NCBI GenBank assembly: GCA_011620145.1
Contig: WOZT01000203.1
Coordinates: 1-6,441, forward strand
DNA length: 6,441 nucleotides
Source of the DNA: Gammaproteobacteria bacterium
GTDB lineage: Bacteria; Pseudomonadota; Gammaproteobacteria; UBA5335
Direction: 5' to 3'
Shown here: one piece after another, positions 1 to 6,441 of the stretch
How the letters are laid out: the number at the start of each line of letters is the position of its first letter
Numbering within the stretch: position 1 is the stretch's first letter
Position numbers and translations under genes: made by a program
Notes under the pieces: model-generated
The model's input: only the letters and a program-made list of their open reading frames with translations
Database searches by the model: none
What the model was told of the DNA's origin: nothing

Positions 1-9
1 GACGCTTGA
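1..9 (+). CDS. Possible last codons of an upstream gene (lpxD expected)
   Basis: Read from base 1, the first nine bases give Asp-Ala-TGA. In gammaproteobacterial clusters of this type the gene directly before fabZ is usually lpxD (UDP-3-O-acylglucosamine N-acyltransferase), so this could be its 3' end, with the stop six bases or fewer from the fabZ start. Two residues cannot identify a protein. The call rests on gene order alone, and the TGA could be a chance triplet. Confidence 0.25.
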   Translation, partial: DA

Positions 10-14
10 CCCGC

Positions 15-458
15 ATGGATATCCCCGAGATTCAGGCGCTTTTGCCCCATCGTTACCCCTTTCTCCTGCTGGACCGCGTGACCGCGCTGGAGCCAGGTCG
101 TCATCTGGTGGCGCTCAAGAACGTCACCATCAACGAGCCGTTCTTCCAGGGCCATTTCCCCGGCCGTCCGGTGATGCCCGGTGTCCTGATCCTGGAGGCC
201 ATGGCCCAGGCCACCGGTATCCTTGCCTATCGCAGCGCAGACACGCCGCCGAATCCCGACGAACTGTATTACCTGGTCGGCATTGATCGTGCGCGTTTCA
301 AAAAGCCGGTGGGACCCGGTGACCAACTGGTCATCCACGCCGAACTGCAACGCACACTGAAGAAAATCGGGCGTTTCCAGACCCGTGCCGAGGTCGAGGG
401 CGTCTGCGTGGCTGAAGCCGAAATCATGTGCGCCGCGCGGAGCTACGATCGTGATTGA
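15..458 (+). CDS. fabZ: FabZ, (3R)-hydroxyacyl-ACP dehydratase
   Basis: Cytosolic hot-dog-fold enzyme of type II fatty acid synthesis. It removes water from (3R)-hydroxyacyl-ACP to give trans-2-enoyl-ACP. The 147-residue product is the usual length for the family. Visible hallmarks are LPHRYPFLL near the N-terminus (residues 10-18), then [11 protein letters not shown] with the catalytic His47, then [11 protein letters not shown] with the catalytic Glu61. [15 protein letters not shown] (residues 90-104) is the typical second half of the fold. I chose the ATG at 15 because MDIxEI followed by LPHRYPF is the common FabZ N-terminus. An in-frame TTG at 6 would add three residues and overlaps a possible upstream stop (TTGA), so it remains an alternative; no Shine-Dalgarno is visible in the short upstream stretch. 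The 3' end overlaps lpxA by 8 bases. FabZ competes with LpxA for 3-hydroxyacyl-ACP, so coupled expression makes sense. FabA is unlikely given the sequence and context. Confidence 0.97.
   Translation: MDIPEIQALLPHRYPFLLLDRVTALEPGRHLVALKNVTINEPFFQGHFPGRPVMPGVLILEAMAQATGILAYRSADTPPNPDELYYLVGIDRARFKKPVGPGDQLVIHAELQRTLKKIGRFQTRAEVEGVCVAEAEIMCAARSYDRD
439..442 (+). promoter_or_regulatory. Shine-Dalgarno for lpxA inside fabZ
   Basis: GGAG lies 8 bases before the GTG at 451, inside the last codons of fabZ. It decides the lpxA start: it supports the GTG that gives the family-typical MIDPRAII N-terminus over the in-frame ATG at 385. Ribosomes finishing fabZ would stop right beside it, which fits translational coupling. 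Confidence 0.6.
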
Positions 459-1221
459 CCCGCGCGCGATCATCGATTCCGGGGCCCAGATCGCCGAGGG
501 CGTCCGGATCGGGCCCTTCAGTGTCATCGGTGCGGGAGTGGAAATCGGTCCGGAATGCACGATTGGGCCTCACGTGGTGATCAAGGGACCCACCCGCATC
601 GGCCGCGGTAACCGGATCTACCAGTTCGCCTCCATCGGCGATGACCCGCAGGACAAGAAATACCGCGGCGAACCGACGCGGTTGGAAATCGGCGACGACA
701 ACACCATCCGCGAATACTGCACCCTGAACCGGGGTACCGTGCAGGATCATGGCGTGACGCGGATCGGCAGCCGCAACTGGATCATGGCGTATGTGCACAT
801 CGCCCACGATTGCGTGCTGGGCGACGACATCGTGATGGCCAACAACGCCAGTCTGGCGGGCCATGTCCAGATCGAGGATTGTGCGATCCTGGGCGGCTTC
901 GCCATGGTGCACCAGTTCTGCAAGATCGGCGCCCATGCCTTCCTGCAATTCGCCGCCGGGGTGAACCGCGACGTGCCCCCTTTCGTAGTGGCCTCCGGCA
1001 TTCCAGCGCGGCCCGCCGGGCTGAATACCGAAGGCCTGCGCCGGCACGGCTTCGATGCCGATCGCGTGGGCGCGCTCAAGAAAGCCTACAAATTGCTGTA
1101 TCGCAGCGGTTTGCGGCTGGAGCAGGCGCGGGCCGAGCTGGCAGCCTTGGCCGTCGATCATCCGGACGTGGCCCGCTTCAGCCATTTCCTGGAATCCAAT
1201 CCCCGCAGCATCATCCGTTGA
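451..1221 (+). CDS. lpxA: LpxA, UDP-N-acetylglucosamine 3-O-acyltransferase
   Basis: First enzyme of lipid A synthesis. It moves a 3-hydroxyacyl chain from ACP to the 3-OH of UDP-GlcNAc in the cytosol and acts as a homotrimer. The 256-residue product matches the family length (about 255-262). Residues 1 to about 185 show hexapeptide repeats ([IV]-G-x-x-x-x) forming a left-handed beta-helix. The C-terminal part (about 190-256, with AYKLLYRSG and a final RSIIR) is the helical domain. By alignment from memory with E. coli LpxA, His119 in HIAHD is the catalytic base (E. coli His125), with His116, His138 and His154 matching His122, His144 and His160, and Asp68 matching Asp74. Phe167 falls at the acyl-length ruler position (E. 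coli Gly173). The GTG start is set by homology and the upstream GGAG; the longer frame from 385 adds residues unlike LpxA. It overlaps fabZ by 8 bases and is followed by lpxB after 4 bases. Confidence 0.97.
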   Translation: MIDPRAIIDSGAQIAEGVRIGPFSVIGAGVEIGPECTIGPHVVIKGPTRIGRGNRIYQFASIGDDPQDKKYRGEPTRLEIGDDNTIREYCTLNRGTVQDHGVTRIGSRNWIMAYVHIAHDCVLGDDIVMANNASLAGHVQIEDCAILGGFAMVHQFCKIGAHAFLQFAAGVNRDVPPFVVASGIPARPAGLNTEGLRRHGFDADRVGALKKAYKLLYRSGLRLEQARAELAALAVDHPDVARFSHFLESNPRSIIR

Positions 1222-1225
1222 TGCC

Positions 1226-2380
1226 ATGACCGTGCGCATTGGCATTGTTGCCGGTGAATTGTCCGGTGATCAGCTGGGCGGCACCTTGATCCAGGCCCTG
1301 CAGGAGCAGACCGGCGGCGACTTGCGGGTGGAGGGGGTGGCCGGGCCGCGCATGATCCAGGCCGGTGCGTCGCCCCTGGCCGACTGCCGTGAACTGGCGG
1401 TGATGGGACTGGTGGAGGTCATCCGCCATGTGCCTCGCCTGCTGCGGCTGCGGCGCGAGCTCGCCGAGCATTTCCTGCGCAATCGCCCGGATGTCTTCGT
1501 CGGCATTGACGCCCCTGATTTCACCTTGGGGCTGGAACGGCGTCTGCGGGCCGCAGGCATCCCCACCGTGCATTACGTCAGCCCCTCGGTCTGGGCCTGG
1601 CGCCAGGGACGGGTGCGGGGCATCCGGCGGTCGGTGGACGCCATGCTGACCCTGTTGCCCTTCGAGGCCGACTTCTACCGCCGCCACGGGGTGCCGGTGC
1701 GTTTCGTGGGCCATCCGCTGGCCGATGTGTTTCCCGACCCGCCGGATCGGGCCGCCGCCCGCCATCGGCTCGCGCTGCCTGAAACCGGGCCGGTGGTTGC
1801 CCTGCTGCCCGGCAGTCGCCTGGGTGAGGTGAAGCTGCTGGCGGATCCGTTCCTGGGCGCTGCCCGTCTCATTGCTGCGCGCCATCCCACGACGCATTTT
1901 CTCCTGCCGCTGGCCCATTCCGGCCTGCGTGCGCCGCTGGAGGCAGCGCTCGCTCGGCAAGCGCCGGGTATCACCTTGCGGTTTCTGGAATCCGGCGCGC
2001 GCGACGCGCTGGAGGCGAGTGATGCGGCGCTGGTCGCCAGCGGCACGGCCACCCTGGAAGCCATGCTGCTCGGTTGCCCGATGGTGGTGGCCTATCGGCT
2101 GGCGCCGCTGACCCATGCCCTGGCCCGCCATCTGGTGCGCGCCGATCATGTGGCCCTGCCCAACCTGCTGGCCGGTGAGCGGCTGGTGCCGGAGTTGCTG
2201 CAGGAAGCCGCGACGGCCGAGGCGCTGGCCGATGAGATGCTGGCGCTGCTGGCGGATCCGGCGCGGGGCGCTGCGCTGCGTACCCGCTTTGCGGCGCTGC
2301 GCCGCGGCCTGCGCGCCGGCGGTGCAGCGGCGGCGGCCGATGCCGTGCTGCGGGTGGCGCGGGGAGTGGGGCCGGGATGA
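1226..2380 (+). CDS. lpxB: LpxB, lipid-A-disaccharide synthase
   Basis: Family GT19 inverting glycosyltransferase. It condenses UDP-2,3-diacylglucosamine with 2,3-diacylglucosamine 1-phosphate (lipid X) to form the beta-1,6 disaccharide, at the inner face of the inner membrane. The 384 residues match the usual length (E. coli 382). Visible motifs are [10 protein letters not shown] (9-18, Glu11), GVAGPRM (37-43), GIDAPDF (93-99; Asp95 corresponds to E. coli Asp98), [12 protein letters not shown] (116-127), [10 protein letters not shown] (193-202, Arg198) and [20 protein letters not shown] (272-291). The last is the nucleotide-sugar-binding part of the C-terminal Rossmann domain. The basic, leucine-rich stretch at about 63-83 matches the region E. 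coli uses to touch the membrane. The C-terminus is alanine-rich. The ATG at 1226 is preferred because the sequence before it is unlike LpxB. No clear Shine-Dalgarno is seen, so translation probably depends on ribosomes terminating on lpxA four bases upstream. The stop overlaps the rnhB start (ATGA). Confidence 0.97.
   Translation: MTVRIGIVAGELSGDQLGGTLIQALQEQTGGDLRVEGVAGPRMIQAGASPLADCRELAVMGLVEVIRHVPRLLRLRRELAEHFLRNRPDVFVGIDAPDFTLGLERRLRAAGIPTVHYVSPSVWAWRQGRVRGIRRSVDAMLTLLPFEADFYRRHGVPVRFVGHPLADVFPDPPDRAAARHRLALPETGPVVALLPGSRLGEVKLLADPFLGAARLIAARHPTTHFLLPLAHSGLRAPLEAALARQAPGITLRFLESGARDALEASDAALVASGTATLEAMLLGCPMVVAYRLAPLTHALARHLVRADHVALPNLLAGERLVPELLQEAATAEALADEMLALLADPARGAALRTRFAALRRGLRAGGAAAAADAVLRVARGVGPG
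2361..2366 (+). promoter_or_regulatory. Shine-Dalgarno for rnhB inside lpxB
   Basis: GGGGAG lies 10 bases before the ATG at 2377. It favours that start over the in-frame ATG at 2401, whose nearest purine-rich stretch is too far upstream. The site is within the coding end of lpxB. The surrounding sequence is generally G-rich, so the match is only moderately informative. Confidence 0.45.
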
Positions 2381-2976
2381 GGGTTGGTGATGCGTCTTCA
2401 ATGGCCTGGATCGCTGGCGTCGATGAGGCCGGACGCGGCCCACTCGCCGGGCCGGTGATGGCGGCAGCGGTCATTTTGCACCCGGATCGCCCCATCGCCG
2501 GCCTGGCGGATTCCAAACAGCTGTCTCCAAAGCGCCGGGAAGCGCTCTACACCCAGATTGTCGAGCGGGCCCAGGCCTATGCGGTGGGCCGGGCGGAGGT
2601 GGCCGAGATCGACCACTTGAACATCCTGCAGGCCACCTTGCTGGCCATGTCGCGCGCGGTGCAGGCGCTCCAGGTGATTCCCGAGATTGTGTGGATTGAC
2701 GGCAACCAGGCCCCGCGCCTGCCGATGCCGGTGCGCACCCTGATTCAGGGCGATCGCGACGGCGGCCCCATCAGCGCTGCTTCGATTTTGGCCAAGGTCA
2801 GCCGGGATCGGGAAATGGCCCGGCTGGCGGCGCTGTATCCCGATTACGGCTTCGAGCGTCACCAGGGTTATCCCACCGCTGCCCATCTGGCGGCCTTGAT
2901 GCGCCATGGTCCCAGCCCGGTCCACCGGCTGAGCTTCGCGCCGGTGCGGCGTGCCCTCGCGGGGGCTGCACTGTGA
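2377..2976 (+). CDS. rnhB: RnhB, ribonuclease HII
   Basis: Endonuclease that cuts the RNA strand of RNA-DNA hybrids and nicks 5' of single ribonucleotides left in DNA, starting ribonucleotide excision repair. It is a cytosolic, metal-dependent, type 2 RNase H. The 199 residues match the family (E. coli 198). The acidic catalytic set is visible: Asp16 and Glu17 in [14 protein letters not shown], Asp108 in WIDGN, and Asp126 in the QGD segment. The GRG loop (19-21) that senses the ribonucleotide is present, as are [11 protein letters not shown] (45-55) and [13 protein letters not shown] (132-144). The ATG at 2377 shares ATGA with the lpxB stop and has an upstream purine-rich site; an ATG at 2401 would give a 191-residue form that still keeps the whole catalytic core. 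The last bases overlap the dnaE GTG. The link with lpxB is positional and conserved in this class, not biochemical. Confidence 0.97.
   Translation: MRVGDASSMAWIAGVDEAGRGPLAGPVMAAAVILHPDRPIAGLADSKQLSPKRREALYTQIVERAQAYAVGRAEVAEIDHLNILQATLLAMSRAVQALQVIPEIVWIDGNQAPRLPMPVRTLIQGDRDGGPISAASILAKVSRDREMARLAALYPDYGFERHQGYPTAAHLAALMRHGPSPVHRLSFAPVRRALAGAAL
2961..2965 (+). promoter_or_regulatory. Weak Shine-Dalgarno for dnaE inside rnhB
   Basis: A run of five G lies 7 bases before the dnaE GTG at 2973. It can pair partly with the anti-Shine-Dalgarno (through its C and U bases) but lacks the usual A. With the GTGA stop-start overlap it supports 2973 as the start, though in such G-rich DNA the run may be chance. 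Confidence 0.3.
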
Positions 2977-5900
2977 CGGTCTCTTTCGTCCACCTGCGTG
3001 TGCATACCGAATATTCACTGGTGGATGGGGCGGTGCGCATCAAGCCGCTGGTGGCCCGGGCGCGCGAGCTGGGCATGCCCGCCGTCGGCATCACCGACCA
3101 GTCCAACCTGTTCGGTCTGGTGAAGTTCTACAAGGCGGCCCGGAGCGAGGGCATCAAACCCATCGCCGGCGTGGACCTGTGGGTTGACGAAGGGGAAGCC
3201 CAGCCGCCCAGCCGCTTGACCCTGTTGTGCCAGAACGCCGCTGGCTACCGTCATCTGACCCGATTGGTCACGCGCTTGTACCGCGAGGGCCAGGGCCGCG
3301 GCCTCCCGCTGTTGCAATGGGGCTGGCTGGGTGAGGAAGGCGTGGATGGCCTGATCGCGCTTTCTGGCGGGCGGGAAGGCGCGATCGGCCGGTCGCTTCT
3401 CGCCGGCCGCGAGACGCAGGCGCGGACATTGTTGACCGCAGCCACGGCCTTGTTCGGGGATCGCTACTACCTGGAGCTGTGCCGCATCGGCCATGCGGAC
3501 GAAGCGGTCTATCTGCCCGCCGCCGTTGATCTGGCCGGCCGTGCCGGCGTGCCCGTGGTGGCCACCAACGACGTGCGCTTCCTGCACCCCACCGATTTCG
3601 AAGCGCATGAGGTGCGGGTATGCATCAACAGCGGCCGCCTGCTGGACGATCCCCGGCGCCCGCGCGAGTACACGCCCCAGCAAGCCCTGCGTGCGCCGGC
3701 CGAGATGGCGGCGTTGTTCGCCGATCTGCCCGAGGCCCTGGAAAACAGCGTGGAGATCGCCCGCCGCTGCAGCCTGCAACTGCGGCTGGGGGAAAACGTG
3801 CTGCCGCATTTCCCGGTGCCGGCGGGGCAGACGCCGGAAGCCTTCCTGGGTGACGCGGCCCAGGCCGGGCTGGAGGAACGCCTGACGCGGGGGCGCGCCC
3901 GCGCCGCTGAGCCCACGGTCTATGGCGAACGCCTGGCGCGCGAGCTCACCGTGATCAACAGCATGGGCTTCGCCGGTTACTTTCTGATCGTGGCGGACTT
4001 CATCCGCTGGGCGCGCGCGAACGGCGTGCCGGTGGGGCCGGGGCGCGGCTCCGGGGCCGGTTCGCTGGTGGCCTATGCCTTGGGCATCACCGACCTGGAC
4101 CCGCTCGCCTACGACCTGTTGTTCGAGCGCTTCCTCAACCCCGAACGCGTCTCCATGCCCGACTTTGATATCGATTTCTGCATGGAAGGCCGCGACCGGG
4201 TCATCGACTACGTGGCGGAGCGCTACGGCCGCGACCGGGTCTGCCAGATCATCACCTTCGGCAGCATGGCGGCCAAGGCCGTGGTGCGCGACGTGGGACG
4301 GGTGCTGGGGCATCCCTACGGCTTCGTCGATCGGATCGCCAAGCTCATCCCCTTCGAGCTGGGCATCACCCTGGACAAGGCCCTGGAGCAGGAACCCGAA
4401 TTGGGGCGGCTCTACCGCGAGGACGAGGCGGTCCAGACGCTGATCGACCTCGCGCGCGCACTGGAAGGCCTGGCCCGCAATGCCGGCAAGCATGCGGGCG
4501 GGGTGGTCATCGCGCCGTCCGAACTCACCGACTTCACGCCGCTTTACTGCGAAGCCAGCGGCGAGAATCTGGTCACCCAGTTCGACAAGGACGATGTCGA
4601 AGCCGCAGGGCTGGTGAAATTCGACTTCCTCGGGCTGCGCACGCTCACCATCCTGGATTGGGCGGTGGCGGCAATCAACCGTGAGCGGGCCGGGCGAAAC
4701 GAGGCAGCGCTGGATCTCGACGCCCTGCCGCTGGACGATGCGGCCACCTTCGCCCTGCTCAAGCGTTGCGAAACCACCGCCGTGTTCCAGCTCGAATCCC
4801 GCGGCATGAAGGACCTGATCAAGCGCCTGCAGCCGGACTGCTTCGAGGACATCATCGCCCTGGTGGCCCTGTTCCGGCCCGGCCCCTTGCAGTCGGGCAT
4901 GGTGGACGATTTCATCAACCGCAAGCACGGCCGCGCCAAGGTGGACTATCCCCACCCGGCGCTGGAACCCATCCTCAAGCCCACCTACGGCGTCATCCTG
5001 TACCAGGAACAGGTGATGCAGATCGCCCAGGTGCTGGCCGGCTTCACCCTGGGCGGTGCCGACCTGCTGCGCCGCGCCATGGGCAAGAAAAAAGCCGAGG
5101 AGATGGCCAAGCAGCGCGAAATCTTCGTCAGCGGTGCCGGGAATAAGGGGGTGGATGGCGCCATCGCCACGCACATCTTCGACCTGATGGAGAAGTTCGC
5201 CGGCTACGGCTTCAACAAGTCCCACTCCGCCGCCTACGCCCTGCTCTCCTACCAGACGGCCTACCTCAAGACCCATGCGCCCGCCTCGTTCATGGCCGCC
5301 GTGCTTTCCGCCGACATGGATCACACCGACAAGGTGGTGACCCTGATCGATGAGTGCCGGACCATGGGGCTGGTCGTGCAGCCGCCCGATGTGAACCGCT
5401 CCGACTACCGCTTTACCGCCACCGATCCGGCCGGACTGCAATATGGCCTGGGGGCCATCAAGGGTGTGGGCTACAACGCCATCGAGGCGATCGTGCAGGA
5501 GCGCGCCAGCGGCGGACCGTTCCGGGATCTGGTTGATTTGTGTTGTCGGATGGATGGGCGGCGCGTCAACCGGCGTGCGCTGGAGGCCATGATTCGCGCC
5601 GGCGCGCTCGACAGTCTGGGCAATTCGCGGGCCGGAATGATGCAGGGTCTGGACGAGGCCTTGCGGCTGGCCGACCAACAGGGACAGGCCGCTGCCACCG
5701 GGCAGGAAGACCTGTTTGGGCTGGCCCATACGCCGGATCTGCCGCAGCAGGCGGCCGTGACGCAGGTCCCCGAATGGCCCGAGGCCCAGCGCCTGCAGGA
5801 AGAAAAGGAAACCTTGGGGCTCTACCTCACCGGCCACCCCATCGCGCAGTTCGAGGATGATCTGCGCCAGTTCGTGTCGAGCCGCCTCAGCGACCTGCTG

Positions 5901-6441
5901 GGCAGCGCGTCTGATCCCGGTACCCGGCGCGACGTGGTGGTCGCGGGACTGGTCGTGGCCATCCGTCGCCAGGCTGGCAAGCGCGCCTTCCTGACCCTGG
6001 ATGATCGCAGCGCGCGCATGGAAGTGGCGGTGTTCGAGGATCAGTACCAGCGCTTCCAGCACCTGATCGTCAAGGATCAATTGCTGGTGGTGGTGGGCAG
6101 CATCGGCCTGGATGATTACTCAGGCAACCAGCGCCTGACGCCGCGCGAATTGTTGGATCTGGAACAGATGCGGCTGCGCTACGGGCGGCGGCTCACGCTG
6201 GCCCTCGATGGACAGGGCGGTGAAGGCGCTGTCGAACAGCTGATTCACTGCCTGGAGCCCTTTCGTGATGGCTCCTGCCCGGTGCGCATCATCTACCGCG
6301 CCCAGGCCGCCGAGGCTGTGCTCGCCCTTGGCGAATCCTGGCGGGTGCGGCCGTCCGGGGATCTGTTGCAGCGCCTGCGGGACTGGCTGGGCACGACGGC
6401 CGTCAGCCTGGAATATGCCCGTCCATCCCCCAGTCCCGGCA
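2973..6441 (+). CDS. dnaE: DnaE, DNA polymerase III alpha subunit (3' end cut by window edge)
   Basis: Replicative C-family DNA polymerase and catalytic subunit of the Pol III core. The frame is open from the GTG at 2973 to the window end: 1156 codons plus one base, against 1160 residues in E. coli, so only the last few codons are missing. In order: an N-terminal PHP domain beginning [11 protein letters not shown] (5-15); palm with [16 protein letters not shown] (from 355), MPDFDIDF giving catalytic Asp397 and Asp399, and VKFDFLGLR giving Asp551 (E. coli 401, 403, 555); [13 protein letters not shown] (503-515) and [15 protein letters not shown] (from 747) in the nucleotide-binding and finger regions; a helix-hairpin-helix region around 824-870; a clamp-binding QEDLF (911-915); an OB fold from about 987; and a C-terminal tau-binding region. 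The GTG start shares GTGA with the rnhB stop and gives an E. coli-like N-terminus. The PHP metal site looks degenerate, so proofreading presumably comes from DnaQ. The type with a functional PHP nuclease, and PolC, are excluded by the motifs. Confidence 0.97.
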   Translation, partial: MTVSFVHLRVHTEYSLVDGAVRIKPLVARARELGMPAVGITDQSNLFGLVKFYKAARSEGIKPIAGVDLWVDEGEAQPPSRLTLLCQNAAGYRHLTRLVTRLYREGQGRGLPLLQWGWLGEEGVDGLIALSGGREGAIGRSLLAGRETQARTLLTAATALFGDRYYLELCRIGHADEAVYLPAAVDLAGRAGVPVVATNDVRFLHPTDFEAHEVRVCINSGRLLDDPRRPREYTPQQALRAPAEMAALFADLPEALENSVEIARRCSLQLRLGENVLPHFPVPAGQTPEAFLGDAAQAGLEERLTRGRARAAEPTVYGERLARELTVINSMGFAGYFLIVADFIRWARANGVPVGPGRGSGAGSLVAYALGITDLDPLAYDLLFERFLNPERVSMPDFDIDFCMEGRDRVIDYVAERYGRDRVCQIITFGSMAAKAVVRDVGRVLGHPYGFVDRIAKLIPFELGITLDKALEQEPELGRLYREDEAVQTLIDLARALEGLARNAGKHAGGVVIAPSELTDFTPLYCEASGENLVTQFDKDDVEAAGLVKFDFLGLRTLTILDWAVAAINRERAGRNEAALDLDALPLDDAATFALLKRCETTAVFQLESRGMKDLIKRLQPDCFEDIIALVALFRPGPLQSGMVDDFINRKHGRAKVDYPHPALEPILKPTYGVILYQEQVMQIAQVLAGFTLGGADLLRRAMGKKKAEEMAKQREIFVSGAGNKGVDGAIATHIFDLMEKFAGYGFNKSHSAAYALLSYQTAYLKTHAPASFMAAVLSADMDHTDKVVTLIDECRTMGLVVQPPDVNRSDYRFTATDPAGLQYGLGAIKGVGYNAIEAIVQERASGGPFRDLVDLCCRMDGRRVNRRALEAMIRAGALDSLGNSRAGMMQGLDEALRLADQQGQAAATGQEDLFGLAHTPDLPQQAAVTQVPEWPEAQRLQEEKETLGLYLTGHPIAQFEDDLRQFVSSRLSDLLGSASDPGTRRDVVVAGLVVAIRRQAGKRAFLTLDDRSARMEVAVFEDQYQRFQHLIVKDQLLVVVGSIGLDDYSGNQRLTPRELLDLEQMRLRYGRRLTLALDGQGGEGAVEQLIHCLEPFRDGSCPVRIIYRAQAAEAVLALGESWRVRPSGDLLQRLRDWLGTTAVSLEYARPSPSPG

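Noticed and set aside
385..450. N-terminal extension of LpxA from the ATG at 385
   Set aside because: The extra 22 residues are fabZ read in another frame and resemble no LpxA N-terminus. The GTG at 451 has a Shine-Dalgarno and gives the expected length.
1055..1225. N-terminal extension of LpxB from the ATG at 1055
   Set aside because: It would overlap the conserved C-terminal domain of lpxA by more than 160 bases and adds non-homologous residues. The ATG at 1226 aligns with known LpxB starts.
424..1245. A 273-codon minus-strand frame opposite lpxA
   Set aside because: It lies opposite a well-supported lpxA, has no family motifs, and is explained by the same codon-bias effect.
1834..2260. 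A 16-base direct repeat at 1834-1849 and 2245-2260
   Set aside because: Both copies are in the same frame of lpxB and encode Leu-Leu-Ala-Asp-Pro with the preferred GC-rich codons. There are only two copies and no symmetry, so this is coincidence in coding sequence.
1211..2443. A 410-codon minus-strand frame opposite lpxB
   Set aside because: This is a shadow of the high-GC codon use of lpxB. The product is rich in Arg, Gln and His, has no domain, and overlaps a clearly real gene over its full length.
3015..6080. A 1021-codon open frame on the minus strand opposite dnaE
   Set aside because: It is in the frame exactly complementary to dnaE codons, where an antisense stop needs a sense TTA, CTA or TCA codon. 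GC-biased dnaE avoids these, and the frame is bounded by its two TCA codons at 3015-3017 and 6120-6122. Its product is a His/Gly/Gln-rich composition with no recognisable domain.
2977..6441. Possible hidden system or mobile element in the large region after rnhB, which has many short frames on both strands
   Set aside because: The whole stretch is one uninterrupted dnaE frame with all catalytic motifs in order. The short frames are shadows, and no inverted repeats, transposase motifs or composition break are visible.

Overview
The window is a dense block of housekeeping genes from a GC-rich bacterium (about two-thirds G+C, judged by eye). All genes are on the + strand. The order fabZ-lpxA-lpxB-rnhB-dnaE is the classic gammaproteobacterial lpxD-fabZ-lpxA-lpxB-rnhB-dnaE-accA cluster. 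Having dnaE directly after rnhB, together with an E. coli-like DnaE with a degenerate PHP domain, points to Gammaproteobacteria. The high GC and protein features suggest an environmental, non-enteric lineage; I cannot name the genus.

Layout: positions 1-9 may be the last codons of an upstream gene (lpxD would be expected). fabZ (15-458) encodes 3-hydroxyacyl-ACP dehydratase. lpxA (451-1221) and lpxB (1226-2380) encode the first and fifth enzymes of lipid A synthesis. rnhB (2377-2976) encodes ribonuclease HII. dnaE (2973 to the window edge) encodes the DNA polymerase III alpha subunit and lacks only its last few codons. There is essentially no intergenic DNA: the junctions are an 8-base overlap, a 4-base gap, a 4-base overlap and a 4-base overlap. 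All four visible stops are TGA, and lpxA and dnaE start with GTG. This indicates one polycistronic unit with translational coupling. I see no promoter, terminator, RNA gene, repeat family, CRISPR array or mobile element.

How the genes work together: FabZ and LpxA draw on the same (R)-3-hydroxyacyl-ACP pool. FabZ commits it to fatty acids for phospholipids, and LpxA commits it to lipid A. LpxB later joins two acylated glucosamine units into the disaccharide. rnhB and dnaE serve genome maintenance and replication, so the unit links envelope growth with replication genes, as is usual in this class.

I found no previously undescribed system. The most informative details are a bulky Phe at the acyl-chain 'ruler' position of LpxA, which predicts a short primary 3-hydroxyacyl chain on lipid A; a near-consensus clamp-binding motif and inactive-looking PHP site in DnaE; and the tightly interlocked gene junctions. 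Very long open frames on the minus strand are shadows caused by codon bias.
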